Source: Halorhabdus amylolytica (GTDB lineage Archaea; Halobacteriota; Halobacteria; Halobacteriales; Haloarculaceae). From it: a stretch of 62,674 bases of DNA. The stretch lies in contig NZ_SPQG01000017.1 in assembly GCF_004944975.1 (NCBI RefSeq), forward strand, positions 1 through 62,674. The letters run 5' to 3'. Positions 25,613-34,319 of this stretch are shown piece after piece. Position 1 is the first letter of the stretch. Every line of letters begins with the position of its first letter. Made by a program: the position numbers and the translations under genes. The notes below the pieces were generated by a model that had not been told where the DNA came from, ran no database searches, and saw only the letters and a list, made by a program, of their open reading frames with translations.

Positions 25613-26455
25613 ATGGATTACCTGGAGCGACGGCGGGACCTCGTCGAGGAGCGACTCGAGGACCTCCTCTCGTCGGTCGAACCCGGGGAGCTCGAACGCG
25701 AGCTAGAGGATGTCGTCCTGGCCGGGGGCAAGCGAGTGCGACCGACGGTGACGCTGCTGGTCTGTGAAGCGGCCGGTGGCGATCCGGAGGACGCCGTCGA
25801 CTTCGCTGTCGGGGTCGAGCTCGTACACAACGCCTCGCTGGTCGTCGACGACATCATCGACGAGTCGGAACTCCGTCGCGGGTCGCCCAGTGCGTGGTCG
25901 GCGTTCGGTCACGGACCGGCGATCGTCGCCAGCGACGGGCTGCTCGGGGAGGCCTTCGCCCTGTTTTCGAGTGACGAACGGGCGATGCGGGCTGTCTCGG
26001 AAGCGATGGTCGATCTCGGTGAGGGTGAGGCGACGGAACTGGTCGCCAGTCCCGAGGGCGAAGCGGAGTACCGCGGGCTTGCCCGTCGCAAGACTGGTGC
26101 GCTGTTCCGGGCGGCGGCGGAACTCGGCGCGATCGCGGCCGACGCCGACGCTCACATCATCGAAGCCTACGGGGAGTACGCCGAACGCGTCGGAATCGCC
26201 TTCCAGATGCGCGACGACGTCCTCGATGCCACGAGTGACGCCGAACAACTCGGCAAACCCGCGGGGCACGACCGTCAGATGGACCGCCCCTCTATCGTAC
26301 AGGTCACCGACCTCTCGCCGGCGGAGGCCGACGAGCGAGCTCACGAGGAGTCCGAGCGGGCACTCGATCGACTCGACGCCCTTTCGGCCGAGAACGACCG
26401 GGCACAGGGATACCTTCGGGACCTTGGGAAGTTCGTCGTCGCTCGCGAGCGCTGA
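25613..26455 (+). CDS. idsA: polyprenyl (geranyl/farnesyl/geranylgeranyl-type) diphosphate synthase
   Basis: A 280-residue trans-prenyltransferase that elongates allylic diphosphates with IPP for archaeal ether lipids or quinones. The first Asp-rich motif is DDIID (Asp79, Asp80, Asp83) and the second is RDDVLD (Asp201, Asp202). GGKRVRP near residue 37 binds diphosphate. It is shorter than the usual 340-350 residues, with a short region between the motifs, so it may be a second, specialised paralogue. Chain length cannot be told. The start MDYLERRRD at 25613 fits the family better than an upstream GTG at 25565. Confidence 0.85.
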   Translation: MDYLERRRDLVEERLEDLLSSVEPGELERELEDVVLAGGKRVRPTVTLLVCEAAGGDPEDAVDFAVGVELVHNASLVVDDIIDESELRRGSPSAWSAFGHGPAIVASDGLLGEAFALFSSDERAMRAVSEAMVDLGEGEATELVASPEGEAEYRGLARRKTGALFRAAAELGAIAADADAHIIEAYGEYAERVGIAFQMRDDVLDATSDAEQLGKPAGHDRQMDRPSIVQVTDLSPAEADERAHEESERALDRLDALSAENDRAQGYLRDLGKFVVARER

Positions 26456-26533
26456 CCCGCTTCCCTCGGCGGTGTCGGGATCGCATCGCCAGGTGACTGT
26501 CGGCCTCTTTGGGATGTCGGTCCCCTTGACCAG

Positions 26534-27883
26534 TCACGACAACTTGCTACCGAGTACTTTCGCCGCCGTGAGCACGGGGTCCCACGTCGGCCCGAACGGC
26601 GGGGCGTACGAGAGATCCAGGTACTCGAGGTCAGTGACGCTCATCTTCCCCTGGATGGCAGCCGCGACTGTGTCGATCCGCTTGGCGACGCCTTCCTCGC
26701 CGACCATGCTCGCGCCGAGGACGGCCCCCGAGTCGGCGTCCCCGACGAGTGTGATCTCGATCTCCGACCCGCCCGGGTAGTAGTGGGCCCGCGAGGCCGC
26801 GGTGATCGACACCGAGACGGGATCGAACCCGGCCTCGCGCAGTTGTTCGTTTTCGAGCAGGCCGGTCCGAGCGACTTCGAGGTCAAAGGCCTTCAGGACG
26901 GCCGTGCCGGCGATCTCGCCGACCGGTGTGGGATCGCCGCCGACCGTGGCACCGACGGCGCGACCGGCACGGTTGGCCGTCAACGCGAGCGGAACGTGGG
27001 CCGGCTGGCCGGTGACGGCGTGGGTCATCTCCGCGCAGTCGCCCGCGGCGTAGACGCTCTCGACGTTCGTTTGCCCGTACTCGTCGGTGGCGATCGCTCC
27101 CGTCGGGCCGAGGTCGATCCCGGCCGACTCGGCGAGTTCGACACGCGGTTGTACGCCGGCCGCCACGAGGACGGCATCGACCGCATGCTCGCCGTCCGGC
27201 GTGATTACGGCCGTGACGTGATCTTCGCCGGCGACGCGTTCGACCCGAGTGTCAGTGTGGACGGCGACGCCGTTATCCCGGAGTTCATCCGCGACCGTCT
27301 CGCCGACCTCCGATCCGAACGGCTCCAGGACGTGCGAGCGCATCTCGAACAGTTCCACGTCGAGGTCCCGGCCCCGGAAGGCCTCTGCCAGTTCGATCCC
27401 GACGTAACCGCCGCCGATGATCCCGACAGTATCCCCCGCTGGGGCATCGACGTACTCTTTCAGCTCCCGGCCTGCCTCCATCGTCTGGAGGGTAAACACA
27501 CCGTCGCGGTCGAGACCATCGATCGGCGGTGCGACGGCGCGTGCACCCGTGGCGAGCAACAGTTCGTCGTAGGACTGGGTGTCGGTCCTCTCGTCCGTCT
27601 CGACGGTCACCGTCCGGGTATCCGGGTCGATCGCGGTCGCCTCGTGGCCGGTCCGGAGGTCGATGTCACGCTCCTCCCGGAAGCGCTCGGCCGGGATCGC
27701 GACGAGATCGTCCAGGTCGTCGATCTCGCTCTTGACGTAATAGGGGAGTCCACAGGCCCCGTAGGAGACCCACTCGCCGCGTTCCAGCACGACGACCTCC
27801 CGATCGGGGTCGTCCCGTTTGGCCTTGCTCGCCGCGCTCATCCCGGCGGCGTCGCCACCGACGACCAGAAACGTCTCTGCCAT
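26534..27883 (-). CDS. FAD-dependent pyridine nucleotide-disulphide oxidoreductase, CoA-disulphide reductase-like
   Basis: A 449-residue flavoprotein. The FAD motif VVGGDAAGMSAASKAK is at the N-terminus. The single redox Cys sits in SYGACGLPYYV (Cys44), the arrangement of CoA-disulphide reductase and NADH oxidase/peroxidase. The NAD motif VGIIGGGYVGIELAEAF and the second FAD motif VYAAGDCAE follow, and the C-terminal dimer domain ends with DLEYLDLSYAPPFGPTWDP. It probably reduces CoA disulphide or related low-molecular disulphides and protects against oxidation; the NADH oxidase alternative cannot be excluded. Gene is monocistronic. Confidence 0.85.
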   Translation of the reverse strand: MAETFLVVGGDAAGMSAASKAKRDDPDREVVVLERGEWVSYGACGLPYYVKSEIDDLDDLVAIPAERFREERDIDLRTGHEATAIDPDTRTVTVETDERTDTQSYDELLLATGARAVAPPIDGLDRDGVFTLQTMEAGRELKEYVDAPAGDTVGIIGGGYVGIELAEAFRGRDLDVELFEMRSHVLEPFGSEVGETVADELRDNGVAVHTDTRVERVAGEDHVTAVITPDGEHAVDAVLVAAGVQPRVELAESAGIDLGPTGAIATDEYGQTNVESVYAAGDCAEMTHAVTGQPAHVPLALTANRAGRAVGATVGGDPTPVGEIAGTAVLKAFDLEVARTGLLENEQLREAGFDPVSVSITAASRAHYYPGGSEIEITLVGDADSGAVLGASMVGEEGVAKRIDTVAAAIQGKMSVTDLEYLDLSYAPPFGPTWDPVLTAAKVLGSKLS

Positions 27884-28062
27884 GGGTGGGACTTCGTCCC
27901 TGCTTCGCTAAAGTATTGTGGGAAAAATACAATCCCGATGGACGGAATCTTTCACTGACCTCGAAGCGGCACCGATCACCCGGGACTGGCGGGCCAGTAT
28001 TCGATAGACTGTCGATGTTCCCCTACCGAACGGCGCAAAACCCCGTCGAAAAACCGGACGGC

Positions 28063-28230
28063 CTACAGTGAAATTGCGTCGACCGGGCACTGCTGTTCGG
28101 CCTGTTCGGCCTCCGGCGTCACTTCGTCGCTGATGGCTTTGGCGAACCCGCCGTCCATCTCGAACGTTTCCGGCGCGACGTTCGCGCAGATCTCACAGCC
28201 CGTACAGAGGTTCTGGTCTACTTCTACCAT
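28063..28230 (-). CDS. single-cluster ferredoxin
   Basis: A 55-residue protein, MVEVDQNLCTGCEICANVAP at the start and QQCPVDAISL at the end. The three Cys of the CxxCxxC group (Cys9, Cys12, Cys15) plus the later Cys48-Pro fit a single [4Fe-4S] cluster, as in one-cluster ferredoxins. It is a small soluble electron carrier, separate from the plant-type [2Fe-2S] ferredoxins of haloarchaea. It stands between the CoA-disulphide reductase-like gene and the glutamate-synthase-like gene, both possible redox partners (inference). Confidence 0.85.
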   Translation of the reverse strand: MVEVDQNLCTGCEICANVAPETFEMDGGFAKAISDEVTPEAEQAEQQCPVDAISL

Positions 28231-28481
28231 CGTATCACTCCGTTCGTACGTTATTCACCCGCCAGTTTAGTTCGAGCGGGTGTTCCCACGCGCTGGAAAC
28301 GGGAGTGAACATCCGGGAAGGATCATATTGACGCCCGCCTACCGAACATTCATCGAGAGATCAGAGACGAAAACGCCGAGGTCTGCTCGTCTTTGCGGAT
28401 ATGAGTTACTACCCCACGTTAATAACTAACACTGTGTTCGAACGTCCAATTTCACAGCTATATCTCCGGGAAAGGGGAAGC

Positions 28482-28501
28482 AAGAACCGGTTCTTTTAAG
28501 A
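28482..28501 (+). promoter_or_regulatory. promoter with 14-bp palindrome upstream of the glutamate synthase-like gene
   Basis: AAGAACCGGTTCTT (28482-28495) is a perfect palindrome that overlaps the TATA-like TTCTTTTAAG (28491-28500), about 26-35 bp before the ATG at 28526. A half-site TAACCGG recurs at 28513-28519. A regulator binding here would block TBP/TFB, so it is a candidate operator. Confidence 0.45.
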
Positions 28502-28525
28502 AGGAAGGTTAATAACCGGCAATAT

Positions 28526-30175
28526 ATGCAGGAATACGAGTCACGCGACGACGTCCTGGATACGACCAACCGCGGCGACCCCGCCGAGTCTGGTCTGTGT
28601 ACGTTGTGCACGTCGGATTGCGTCGGCAAGTGCGAGACCTGGCTGTCCTCACTCCGCGGGCGGGAGATGTTGTATCCTCGACGGTACGGCGATATCACTG
28701 CAGGGGCTCGCAACAAGACCGCCGAGGGTGTTAGCTACGAGTCGATGCGAATTCAGGGGTATGCCCATGGTGCCGAAGGACTCCCCGAGGACGTTTCGGC
28801 CGATCCCGACGACGCGCTCTATACGAACGTCGACCTCGAAACGGAGTTCGGCGCTGACACCACCACGAAGTGCAAGCTCCCGCTGATGACGGGCGCGCTC
28901 GGATCGACGTTCATCGCCGAGAAGTACTGGGAGTCCTTCGCCGTGGGGGCCGCACTCCGCGGATTCCCGATCGTGATCGGCGAGAACGTCGTTGCCGTCG
29001 ATCAGGAGTCGACGATGGAAGGTGGTCGGGTCGTCGACGCGCCGGAACTCGACCGACGGATCGAGACCTACCAGGCGTACGCCGACGACGAGTACGGCGC
29101 GATCATCGTCCAGATGAACGTCGAGGACCAGCGCAACGGCGTCGCCGAGTACGTCGCCGAAGAGCACGGCAACGACGTCATCATCGAACTCAAGTGGGGC
29201 CAGGGCGCGAAAGACATCGGTGGGGAGATTCAGGTCGATTCCATCGAATACGCGAAGTTCCTCGCCGATCGCGGCTACGTCGTCGACCCCGACCCCCACG
29301 ACGAGGCCGTCCAGGACGCCTACGAGACCGGGACTATCGACAGCTTTGCCCGACACAGCCGACTGGGCGCAACCGACGCGCCCGAACCCGAGGACGTCGA
29401 GGAGAGCTTTCTGGAGACTGTACAGTACCTTCGGGAACTCGGCTTCGAGCGTATCACGCTCAAGACCGGCGCCTACTCCAACCAGGACCTCGCGCTGGCG
29501 ATGCGATGTGCCTCGAAAGCCGGCCTGGACCTGCTCACCATCGACGGCGCGGGCGGGGGGACCGGCATGTCGCCCTGGAACATGATGCAGGAGTGGGGGA
29601 CGCCGTCGGTCCACATTCACTCGAAAGCGCTCGAATATGCCGAGTTGATGGACGAACAGGGCATGACCGTCCCCGACCTGGCCTTCGCGGGCGGGATCGC
29701 CACCGAGGATCAGATCTTCAAGACGCTCGCGCTGGGCTCGCCATACGTCAAACTCGTCTGCATGGGCCGGGCGCTGATGATCCCCGGGTTCGTCGGGACG
29801 AACGTCGAGGGGGCCCTCGAACCCGAGCGCCGCGAGGAGATCAACGGCAACTGGGAGGAACTCCCGCCGACGGTCACCGAGTACGGCGACACGCCCGAGG
29901 AGATCTTCGCGGGATGGCAGGCAGTCCAGGAAACGCTCGAGGAGCGTGACGTCGAGGACATCCCCTACGGTGCGGTCGCGCTGTGGAACCTCACCGACAA
30001 GCTCGGCGCCGGCCTCAAACAGCTCATGGCCGGCGCCCGCAAGTTCAACATCGACGCCATCGAGCGCTCGGATCTGATGGCCGAGAACGAGGAGACCGCT
30101 CGCGTGACCGGGCTACCGCTGTTGACCGAGGCCTACGACGAGGAAGCCAGGGCGCTGCTCGAAGACGCGAACTGA
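28526..30175 (+). CDS. FMN-binding glutamate synthase-family protein (GltB2/GltS-like)
   Basis: A 549-residue protein of the archaeal glutamate synthase-like group, which carries the FMN/synthase domain without the glutamine amidotransferase domain. The N-terminus has a Cys group (LCTLCTSDCVGKCETW) that may bind an Fe-S cluster. The barrel contains MTGALGSTFIAEKYW, ELKWGQGAKDIGGEI, LLTIDGAGGGTGMSPW and AFAGGIATEDQIFKTLALG, typical of the FMN site. It is likely to transfer electrons and ammonia to 2-oxoglutarate or a related acceptor, but the true substrate of the stand-alone forms is uncertain. A palindrome in its promoter suggests regulation. Confidence 0.8.
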   Translation: MQEYESRDDVLDTTNRGDPAESGLCTLCTSDCVGKCETWLSSLRGREMLYPRRYGDITAGARNKTAEGVSYESMRIQGYAHGAEGLPEDVSADPDDALYTNVDLETEFGADTTTKCKLPLMTGALGSTFIAEKYWESFAVGAALRGFPIVIGENVVAVDQESTMEGGRVVDAPELDRRIETYQAYADDEYGAIIVQMNVEDQRNGVAEYVAEEHGNDVIIELKWGQGAKDIGGEIQVDSIEYAKFLADRGYVVDPDPHDEAVQDAYETGTIDSFARHSRLGATDAPEPEDVEESFLETVQYLRELGFERITLKTGAYSNQDLALAMRCASKAGLDLLTIDGAGGGTGMSPWNMMQEWGTPSVHIHSKALEYAELMDEQGMTVPDLAFAGGIATEDQIFKTLALGSPYVKLVCMGRALMIPGFVGTNVEGALEPERREEINGNWEELPPTVTEYGDTPEEIFAGWQAVQETLEERDVEDIPYGAVALWNLTDKLGAGLKQLMAGARKFNIDAIERSDLMAENEETARVTGLPLLTEAYDEEARALLEDAN

Positions 30176-30322
30176 CCCTGGCGGTCGACGACTGGGGATC
30201 CCCGCTGTGGCCGATCGATTATCGTTCTGTGGTGTCGTCGGACTCGTTTTCGGGACTCGATGTGTCTGACTCGTTTTGTCCCGACCGACACACCAAAGTG
30301 GACTGATGTGCTACCGCTCCGC

Positions 30323-31330
30323 ATGGACGCTATTGTCCTCGCCGGTGGCTTTGCGACGCGCCTGTGGCCGATCACGCGCAATCGACCGAAGATGTTCCTG
30401 CCGATCGGCGATACGACGGTGATCGACCGGATATTTCGCGAACTCGAAGACGACGACCGGATCGATGATGTCTACGTCTCGACCAACCGGGAGTTCGCCG
30501 GGGAGTTCCGTGATCACCTCGCGGATTCGCCTTTCGAGAAGCCGACGGTCTCGGTCGAGGAGGCTCGCGACGAGGACGAGAAGTTCGGCGTCGTCGGGGC
30601 GCTGGGTGAACTCGTCGAGCGGGAGGGGATCGACAGTGACACGCTGGTGATCGCCGGGGACAACCTGATCAGTTTCGACCTCTCGTCGTTCATCGACGCC
30701 TTCGAGTCCAACGACGGATCGACGATCGCCGCCTACGACGTCGGCGATCTGGAGAGTGCAACCCAGTACGGCGTGATCGACATCGAGGACGACCGGGTCG
30801 TCGAGTTCCAGGAGAAGCCCGCCGATCCCGCAAGCACGCTCGTTTCGATCGCGTGTTATGCGTTCCCTGCGGAGACGATCGGGCTTTTCGATACGTACCT
30901 CTCGGGGGAGAACAACCCGGACGAGCCCGGCTGGTTCATCCAGTGGCTCATCGACCGCGAGCCAGTGTATGCCTTCCCCTTCGAAGGTGCCTGGTTCGAC
31001 ATCGGCACGCCGGATGGCTATCTCGACGCCGTGTCGTGGTACCTCGATGGCGGGACGCTCATCCATCCCGAGTCGACGGTCGAGGATTCGGACCTGGGGG
31101 AGAACGTCCACGTCATGGCGGGCGCGACAGTTGTCGATTCGAAGGTCGAACGGTCGGTCGTCTTCCCGGACGCGACGCTCGATCGCTGTCGGATCTTCTC
31201 ATCACTCATCGACCAGGAGACTGAACTCGAGGACGTCAGTCTCTCGAACGCACAGATCGGCGCTCATACTTCGCTCACCCAGACGCCGCCGGATCCCTGG
31301 GTGTGGGACCAGTACCGCGACTCCGAATGA
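30323..31330 (+). CDS. sugar-1-phosphate nucleotidyltransferase
   Basis: A 335-residue enzyme that activates a sugar phosphate with an NTP to an NDP-sugar. The N-terminal Rossmann domain opens with MDAIVLAGGFATRLWPITRN, the pyrophosphorylase motif. VIAGDNL is the metal/nucleotide site and AWFDIGTPDGYL is the substrate motif. From about residue 245 a left-handed beta-helix follows (hexapeptide-like VEDSDLGENVHVMAGATVVD), as in glucose-1-phosphate thymidylyl- and uridylyltransferases. The start ATG at 30323 fits the family. A glycosyltransferase gene follows 76 bp downstream on the same strand and may use its product. Confidence 0.85.
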   Translation: MDAIVLAGGFATRLWPITRNRPKMFLPIGDTTVIDRIFRELEDDDRIDDVYVSTNREFAGEFRDHLADSPFEKPTVSVEEARDEDEKFGVVGALGELVEREGIDSDTLVIAGDNLISFDLSSFIDAFESNDGSTIAAYDVGDLESATQYGVIDIEDDRVVEFQEKPADPASTLVSIACYAFPAETIGLFDTYLSGENNPDEPGWFIQWLIDREPVYAFPFEGAWFDIGTPDGYLDAVSWYLDGGTLIHPESTVEDSDLGENVHVMAGATVVDSKVERSVVFPDATLDRCRIFSSLIDQETELEDVSLSNAQIGAHTSLTQTPPDPWVWDQYRDSE

Positions 31331-31406
31331 TCCAGCCGGAGTTGGGATGGTGTCGTCCCGTCGGAGCGAACAGTGAAGTACGACCCACTGCAATCACAGA
31401 CAACGA

Positions 31407-32456
31407 ATGGTACCGAAGGTGCTGATGCTCGGGTGGGGGTTCCCGCCAAACGTGAGCGGCGGGCTCGACACGGCTGTCGGGGAGTTGTTCGAACAGTTCG
31501 ATTCTCGTAAGGACATCGAGATCGAGCTGGTTTTGCCGGCCGAGTATGCGCCGGATCGCGAGGGAATCCACGGCGTCCCGACGGGAGAGGGAACGGTCGC
31601 TGAACGGATCGATCGTCTGTCAGAGGAGTTCGTCGAGTTCGCTGCCGACGCCGACGTCGTCCACACTCACGACTGGTTCGGCTACGGCCCCGGGTCGCAG
31701 GCACAAGACACCCACGACGTCGAATGGGTGACGACATTCCACTCGCTGACGACCGATCGCAACCGTCTCCCGCCGGATCGCGAGATACAGACCGAACAGC
31801 GGGTCGTCGATCGGGCCGACCACCTGATCGCGGTGAGTGAGGTCACCCGTCGGGCCGTCCGCGAGCACTACGGCGGCGACGCGCGAGTGATCTACAACGG
31901 CTTCTCATCGGTCGAGACGACCGGCCGTGACGTCGCCGGGGAGCTGGGAATCGAGGGGGACATGCTGTTTTTCGTCGGTCGGCACACCCACCAGAAGGGG
32001 ATCGAACACCTCGTCTACGCCATGGATCGACTCGATCCCGACGAAGTCACACTCGTGGTCGGCGGAACCGGTCACTTGACCGAGCGCCTGAAGCGATTCG
32101 TCGACATACTGGGGGTCGAGGACATGGTCGAGTTCGTCGGGTACGTCCCGGAGTCGGAACTAGGCGATTATTATGCCAGTGCCGACGTGTTCGTCTCGCC
32201 GTCGCTGTCGGAGCCGTTCGGCATCACGATTGTCGAGGCACTGTCTACCGGCACGCGAGTCGTCGCCTGTGAGTCCGGGGCGGCCGAGATCCTGCCCGCA
32301 GGCTGTATCGTCGAGGTCGAACCTGACTCGCGGTCGATCGCGAAGGGCATCAGGCGCTCGCTCGATGCCGGCCCGCTCCCCGAATACGAGGCACGATCCT
32401 GGAAAACTGTTGCCGACGAACACGTCGAATTCTATCGGGCGATCCTCGACGCCTGA
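31407..32456 (+). CDS. family GT4 glycosyltransferase
   Basis: A 349-residue GT-B enzyme. The N-terminal domain begins VLMLGWGFPPNVSGGLDTAV with the glycine-rich acceptor-side loop. The C-terminal domain has FFVGRHTHQKGIEHLVYAMD and the EX7E-type nucleotide-sugar motif in SLSEPFGITIVEALSTG. It is a retaining transferase that uses an activated sugar, probably the product of the preceding nucleotidyltransferase. It could make a compatible solute, glycogen-like polymer or glycolipid; the sequence does not decide. The pair forms a likely two-gene operon. Confidence 0.8.
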   Translation: MVPKVLMLGWGFPPNVSGGLDTAVGELFEQFDSRKDIEIELVLPAEYAPDREGIHGVPTGEGTVAERIDRLSEEFVEFAADADVVHTHDWFGYGPGSQAQDTHDVEWVTTFHSLTTDRNRLPPDREIQTEQRVVDRADHLIAVSEVTRRAVREHYGGDARVIYNGFSSVETTGRDVAGELGIEGDMLFFVGRHTHQKGIEHLVYAMDRLDPDEVTLVVGGTGHLTERLKRFVDILGVEDMVEFVGYVPESELGDYYASADVFVSPSLSEPFGITIVEALSTGTRVVACESGAAEILPAGCIVEVEPDSRSIAKGIRRSLDAGPLPEYEARSWKTVADEHVEFYRAILDA

Positions 32457-32512
32457 GACGGTTCTTTCCGGCGTACTGCCGAACGATCCCCCAGAAATCA
32501 CGACGCCAGAGG

Positions 32513-33013
32513 TCAACGCAGGAAACGGACGTCACTCGCAGGTTCGGGATGGACGACGCGGAATCCGTTTTCGATCGGAACGACGCCGGAGGAAGTCTCC
32601 GGCGTGGGGCCAGACTCGTAGGGGCTGTCGTCCCGGATCCCCTCGTATGGGCTGTCGTCTTGGATCCCCTCGTAAGGGCTGTCGTCTTGGATCCCCTTGT
32701 AAGGGCTGTCGTTGGGAACCCCTTCGTAAGGGCTGTCGTTGGGAATCCCCTCGTAAGGGCTGTCGTCCTGGATCCCTTCGTATGGGCTGTCGTTGGGTAT
32801 CCCTTCGTATGGGCTGTCGTCGTGTTCGGTCGATCGCAGGTCGATGTCGCTTCTCGCCGCTTCGGGCGGCAGATAGACGCGTTCGCCGGATGCGGACTCG
32901 ACGACGACGGCCGCGTCCTGGGTGCCGTCGACGACGACGACCGTTCGCCCGTCTTCGATTTCGACAGTGACACTGACGGTGTCGTCGTTCTCCCCGGCCA
33001 GGGGCGAAGTCAT
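32513..33013 (-). CDS. protein with eight tandem DSPYEG nonapeptide repeats
   Basis: A 166-residue acidic protein of unknown function. Residues 12-50 form a predicted beta-strand segment (VSVTVEIEDGRTVVVVDGTQ). Residues 66-133 are seven full 9-residue units of the type DSPYEGI(P/Q/R)(N/D) plus a final partial unit. Position 7 is Ile or Val, and one unit has Lys for Glu. A 33-residue tail ends in SDVRFLR. No signal peptide or membrane helix is seen. It lies convergent to the glycosyltransferase gene. Each repeat carries one Tyr and one Ser-Pro, so it could be a multivalent docking or phosphorylation scaffold (inference only). Confidence 0.6.
   Translation of the reverse strand: MTSPLAGENDDTVSVTVEIEDGRTVVVVDGTQDAAVVVESASGERVYLPPEAARSDIDLRSTEHDDSPYEGIPNDSPYEGIQDDSPYEGIPNDSPYEGVPNDSPYKGIQDDSPYEGIQDDSPYEGIRDDSPYESGPTPETSSGVVPIENGFRVVHPEPASDVRFLR
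32615..32818 (-). repeat. 27-bp coding tandem repeat (8 units)
   Basis: In-frame 27-bp units encoding DSPYEGIxx. DNA identity between neighbours is high with mostly third-base and codon 8-9 changes, so copy number probably varies by slippage or recombination. It is coding and head-to-tail without spacers, so it is not a CRISPR array. Confidence 0.8.
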
Positions 33014-33132
33014 GTATCCTTTTCCGTCGAGTCCGAACTTAAGCGTTCTGACGAGGGTCCCCTCGTCGGGGTAGCGTCAGTCGGCCCGGTCCGTCCAGTT
33101 CTCTTTACGAAGACGCTTGCCAGGATGAGCCG

Positions 33133-33477
33133 TTAGTCCCGGCTCCAGGGTGGTTCGACACCTCGATGTCCGTCGTCGAATCCCGTCTCGTCACTGCGTT
33201 TTGTCTTCTCGTCGCCGGGATCCCGTACCCCGTCCGGGTCGGCACCTGGTTCTGGCTCGTCGTTCGGGACGAGCTCGCCGTCCCGGATGTCTTCGAGCAA
33301 CGACACCATACTCACGTGATAGTAAACCGTCCATACGAACCCGAGGCCGACCGCGACCGGGAGCATGGGTAGCATGTCCTCGATGCCGATCGTGATCGCC
33401 AGGTACCCCCCGGACATCACGGCCGCCGTATTGTAGACGAACATTGCGATGTCGGCACGGTCGATGTCCATGCCCAC
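33133..33477 (-). CDS. two-helix membrane protein of unknown function
   Basis: A 114-residue protein with two hydrophobic segments (IAMFVYNTAAVMSGGYLAIT and LPMLPVAVGLGFVWTVYYHV), a short amphipathic stretch (SMVSLLEDIRDGEL) and a charged, proline-rich cytoplasmic tail. I do not recognise a family. An alternative start is MDIDRAD at 33471. The gene starts 119 bp upstream of the repeat protein gene on the same strand, so both may share a transcript. Repeat copy D lies 54 bp upstream of its start. Confidence 0.5.
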   Translation of the reverse strand: MGMDIDRADIAMFVYNTAAVMSGGYLAITIGIEDMLPMLPVAVGLGFVWTVYYHVSMVSLLEDIRDGELVPNDEPEPGADPDGVRDPGDEKTKRSDETGFDDGHRGVEPPWSRD

Positions 33478-33531
33478 AGTGGGGATCCCCCACTCAAAAT
33501 GTCCATGCCCTGTAGTGGCACACTCACACTC

Positions 33532-33613
33532 GTACGGATTACTGTCGATTATTTCCGGCTGACGCCGACCCGGGGGTCGACGGATACCGGTACATCACGA
33601 CAATAATCCGTAT
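33532..33613 (-). repeat. 82-bp palindromic dispersed element, copy D
   Basis: Same orientation as copy B, from which it differs at three positions (first base G for A, ATTACT for ATTATT, CCGGCTGACG for CCGGATGACG). Ends CGACAATAATCCGTAT. Lies between two minus-strand genes, 54 bp upstream of one start and 55 bp past the stop of the other. Confidence 0.85.
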
Positions 33614-33668
33614 CAAAGGGCTTCTCGGCGCCCGAACGGCCCGAATGCGAACGTCCGGGTGTGCCCGA

Positions 33669-34229
33669 TCAGTGTTCGTGTCCGATCGGTTCCCCGGGAT
33701 ACTCCTTCTCACCGGCCTCGACCCGCACGTCCAGCCAGTTCTCCATCGGGATCAATGGGCACTCGTAGGCCTCGTTGTACGCACACGTCGGATTGTACGC
33801 CAGGTTGAAATCCAGAATCCACGTGCCGTCCGCAGTCCTGTGATGATCGGGTTCGAGGTCGATGTATCGACCGGCTCCGTATGTCTTCTCGCCGTTGGTT
33901 TCGTCGCGGAAAGGGACCCACAGGCGATCCTCGCCCGACGCCGGCTCGTACGCCTGCAGGGTCACGCTCTCGCCGTCAATCTCGAAATCGAACTCGCCCC
34001 GGCGGACGTACTCCTGAGATCCGTCCGCGGTCGTCTCGACCGTTATCTGCTCCTTCTCGTCGTGCTCGGACAGCGAGCGTTCGTACCGGTAATCGGGATC
34101 GATCTCGAAGTACTCCAGTCCTGCGAAGTCCGCGTGTTGGGGAAACGGTGAACGCGGATGCTCGGCGAAGTACGTCTTCTTCTCCTCGCGTTGCTGTCGG
34201 ATCCGCTCGACGTATTCCTCGTCGGTCAT
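33669..34229 (-). CDS. DUF1684 family protein
   Basis: A 186-residue soluble protein of the DUF1684 family. The family signature is in the C-terminal half: VPFRDETNGEKTYGAGRYID, then WILDFNLAYNPTCAYNEAYE followed by CPLIPMENWLDVRVEAGEK. Two conserved Cys occur in NPTCAYN and ECPLIP. Biochemical function of the family is unknown to me; these proteins are widespread in bacteria and haloarchaea. The start is taken as MTDEEYVERI at 34229, not the upstream start at 34280. It lies downstream of the ABC-2 exporter genes on the same strand. Confidence 0.8.
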   Translation of the reverse strand: MTDEEYVERIRQQREEKKTYFAEHPRSPFPQHADFAGLEYFEIDPDYRYERSLSEHDEKEQITVETTADGSQEYVRRGEFDFEIDGESVTLQAYEPASGEDRLWVPFRDETNGEKTYGAGRYIDLEPDHHRTADGTWILDFNLAYNPTCAYNEAYECPLIPMENWLDVRVEAGEKEYPGEPIGHEH

Positions 34230-34319
34230 CGTCGGACGTAGGGAGCGCGGATACATAACGGTATTGCGTAGAATAGTCAAAACCGGTCGGAACGATCGTG
34301 GACCGACGTAGTCGGTCGA

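Noticed and set aside
32615-32818. A possible CRISPR-like array of 27-bp repeats
   Set aside because: Repeats are head-to-tail without spacers, in frame, and encode DSPYEG units within a gene.
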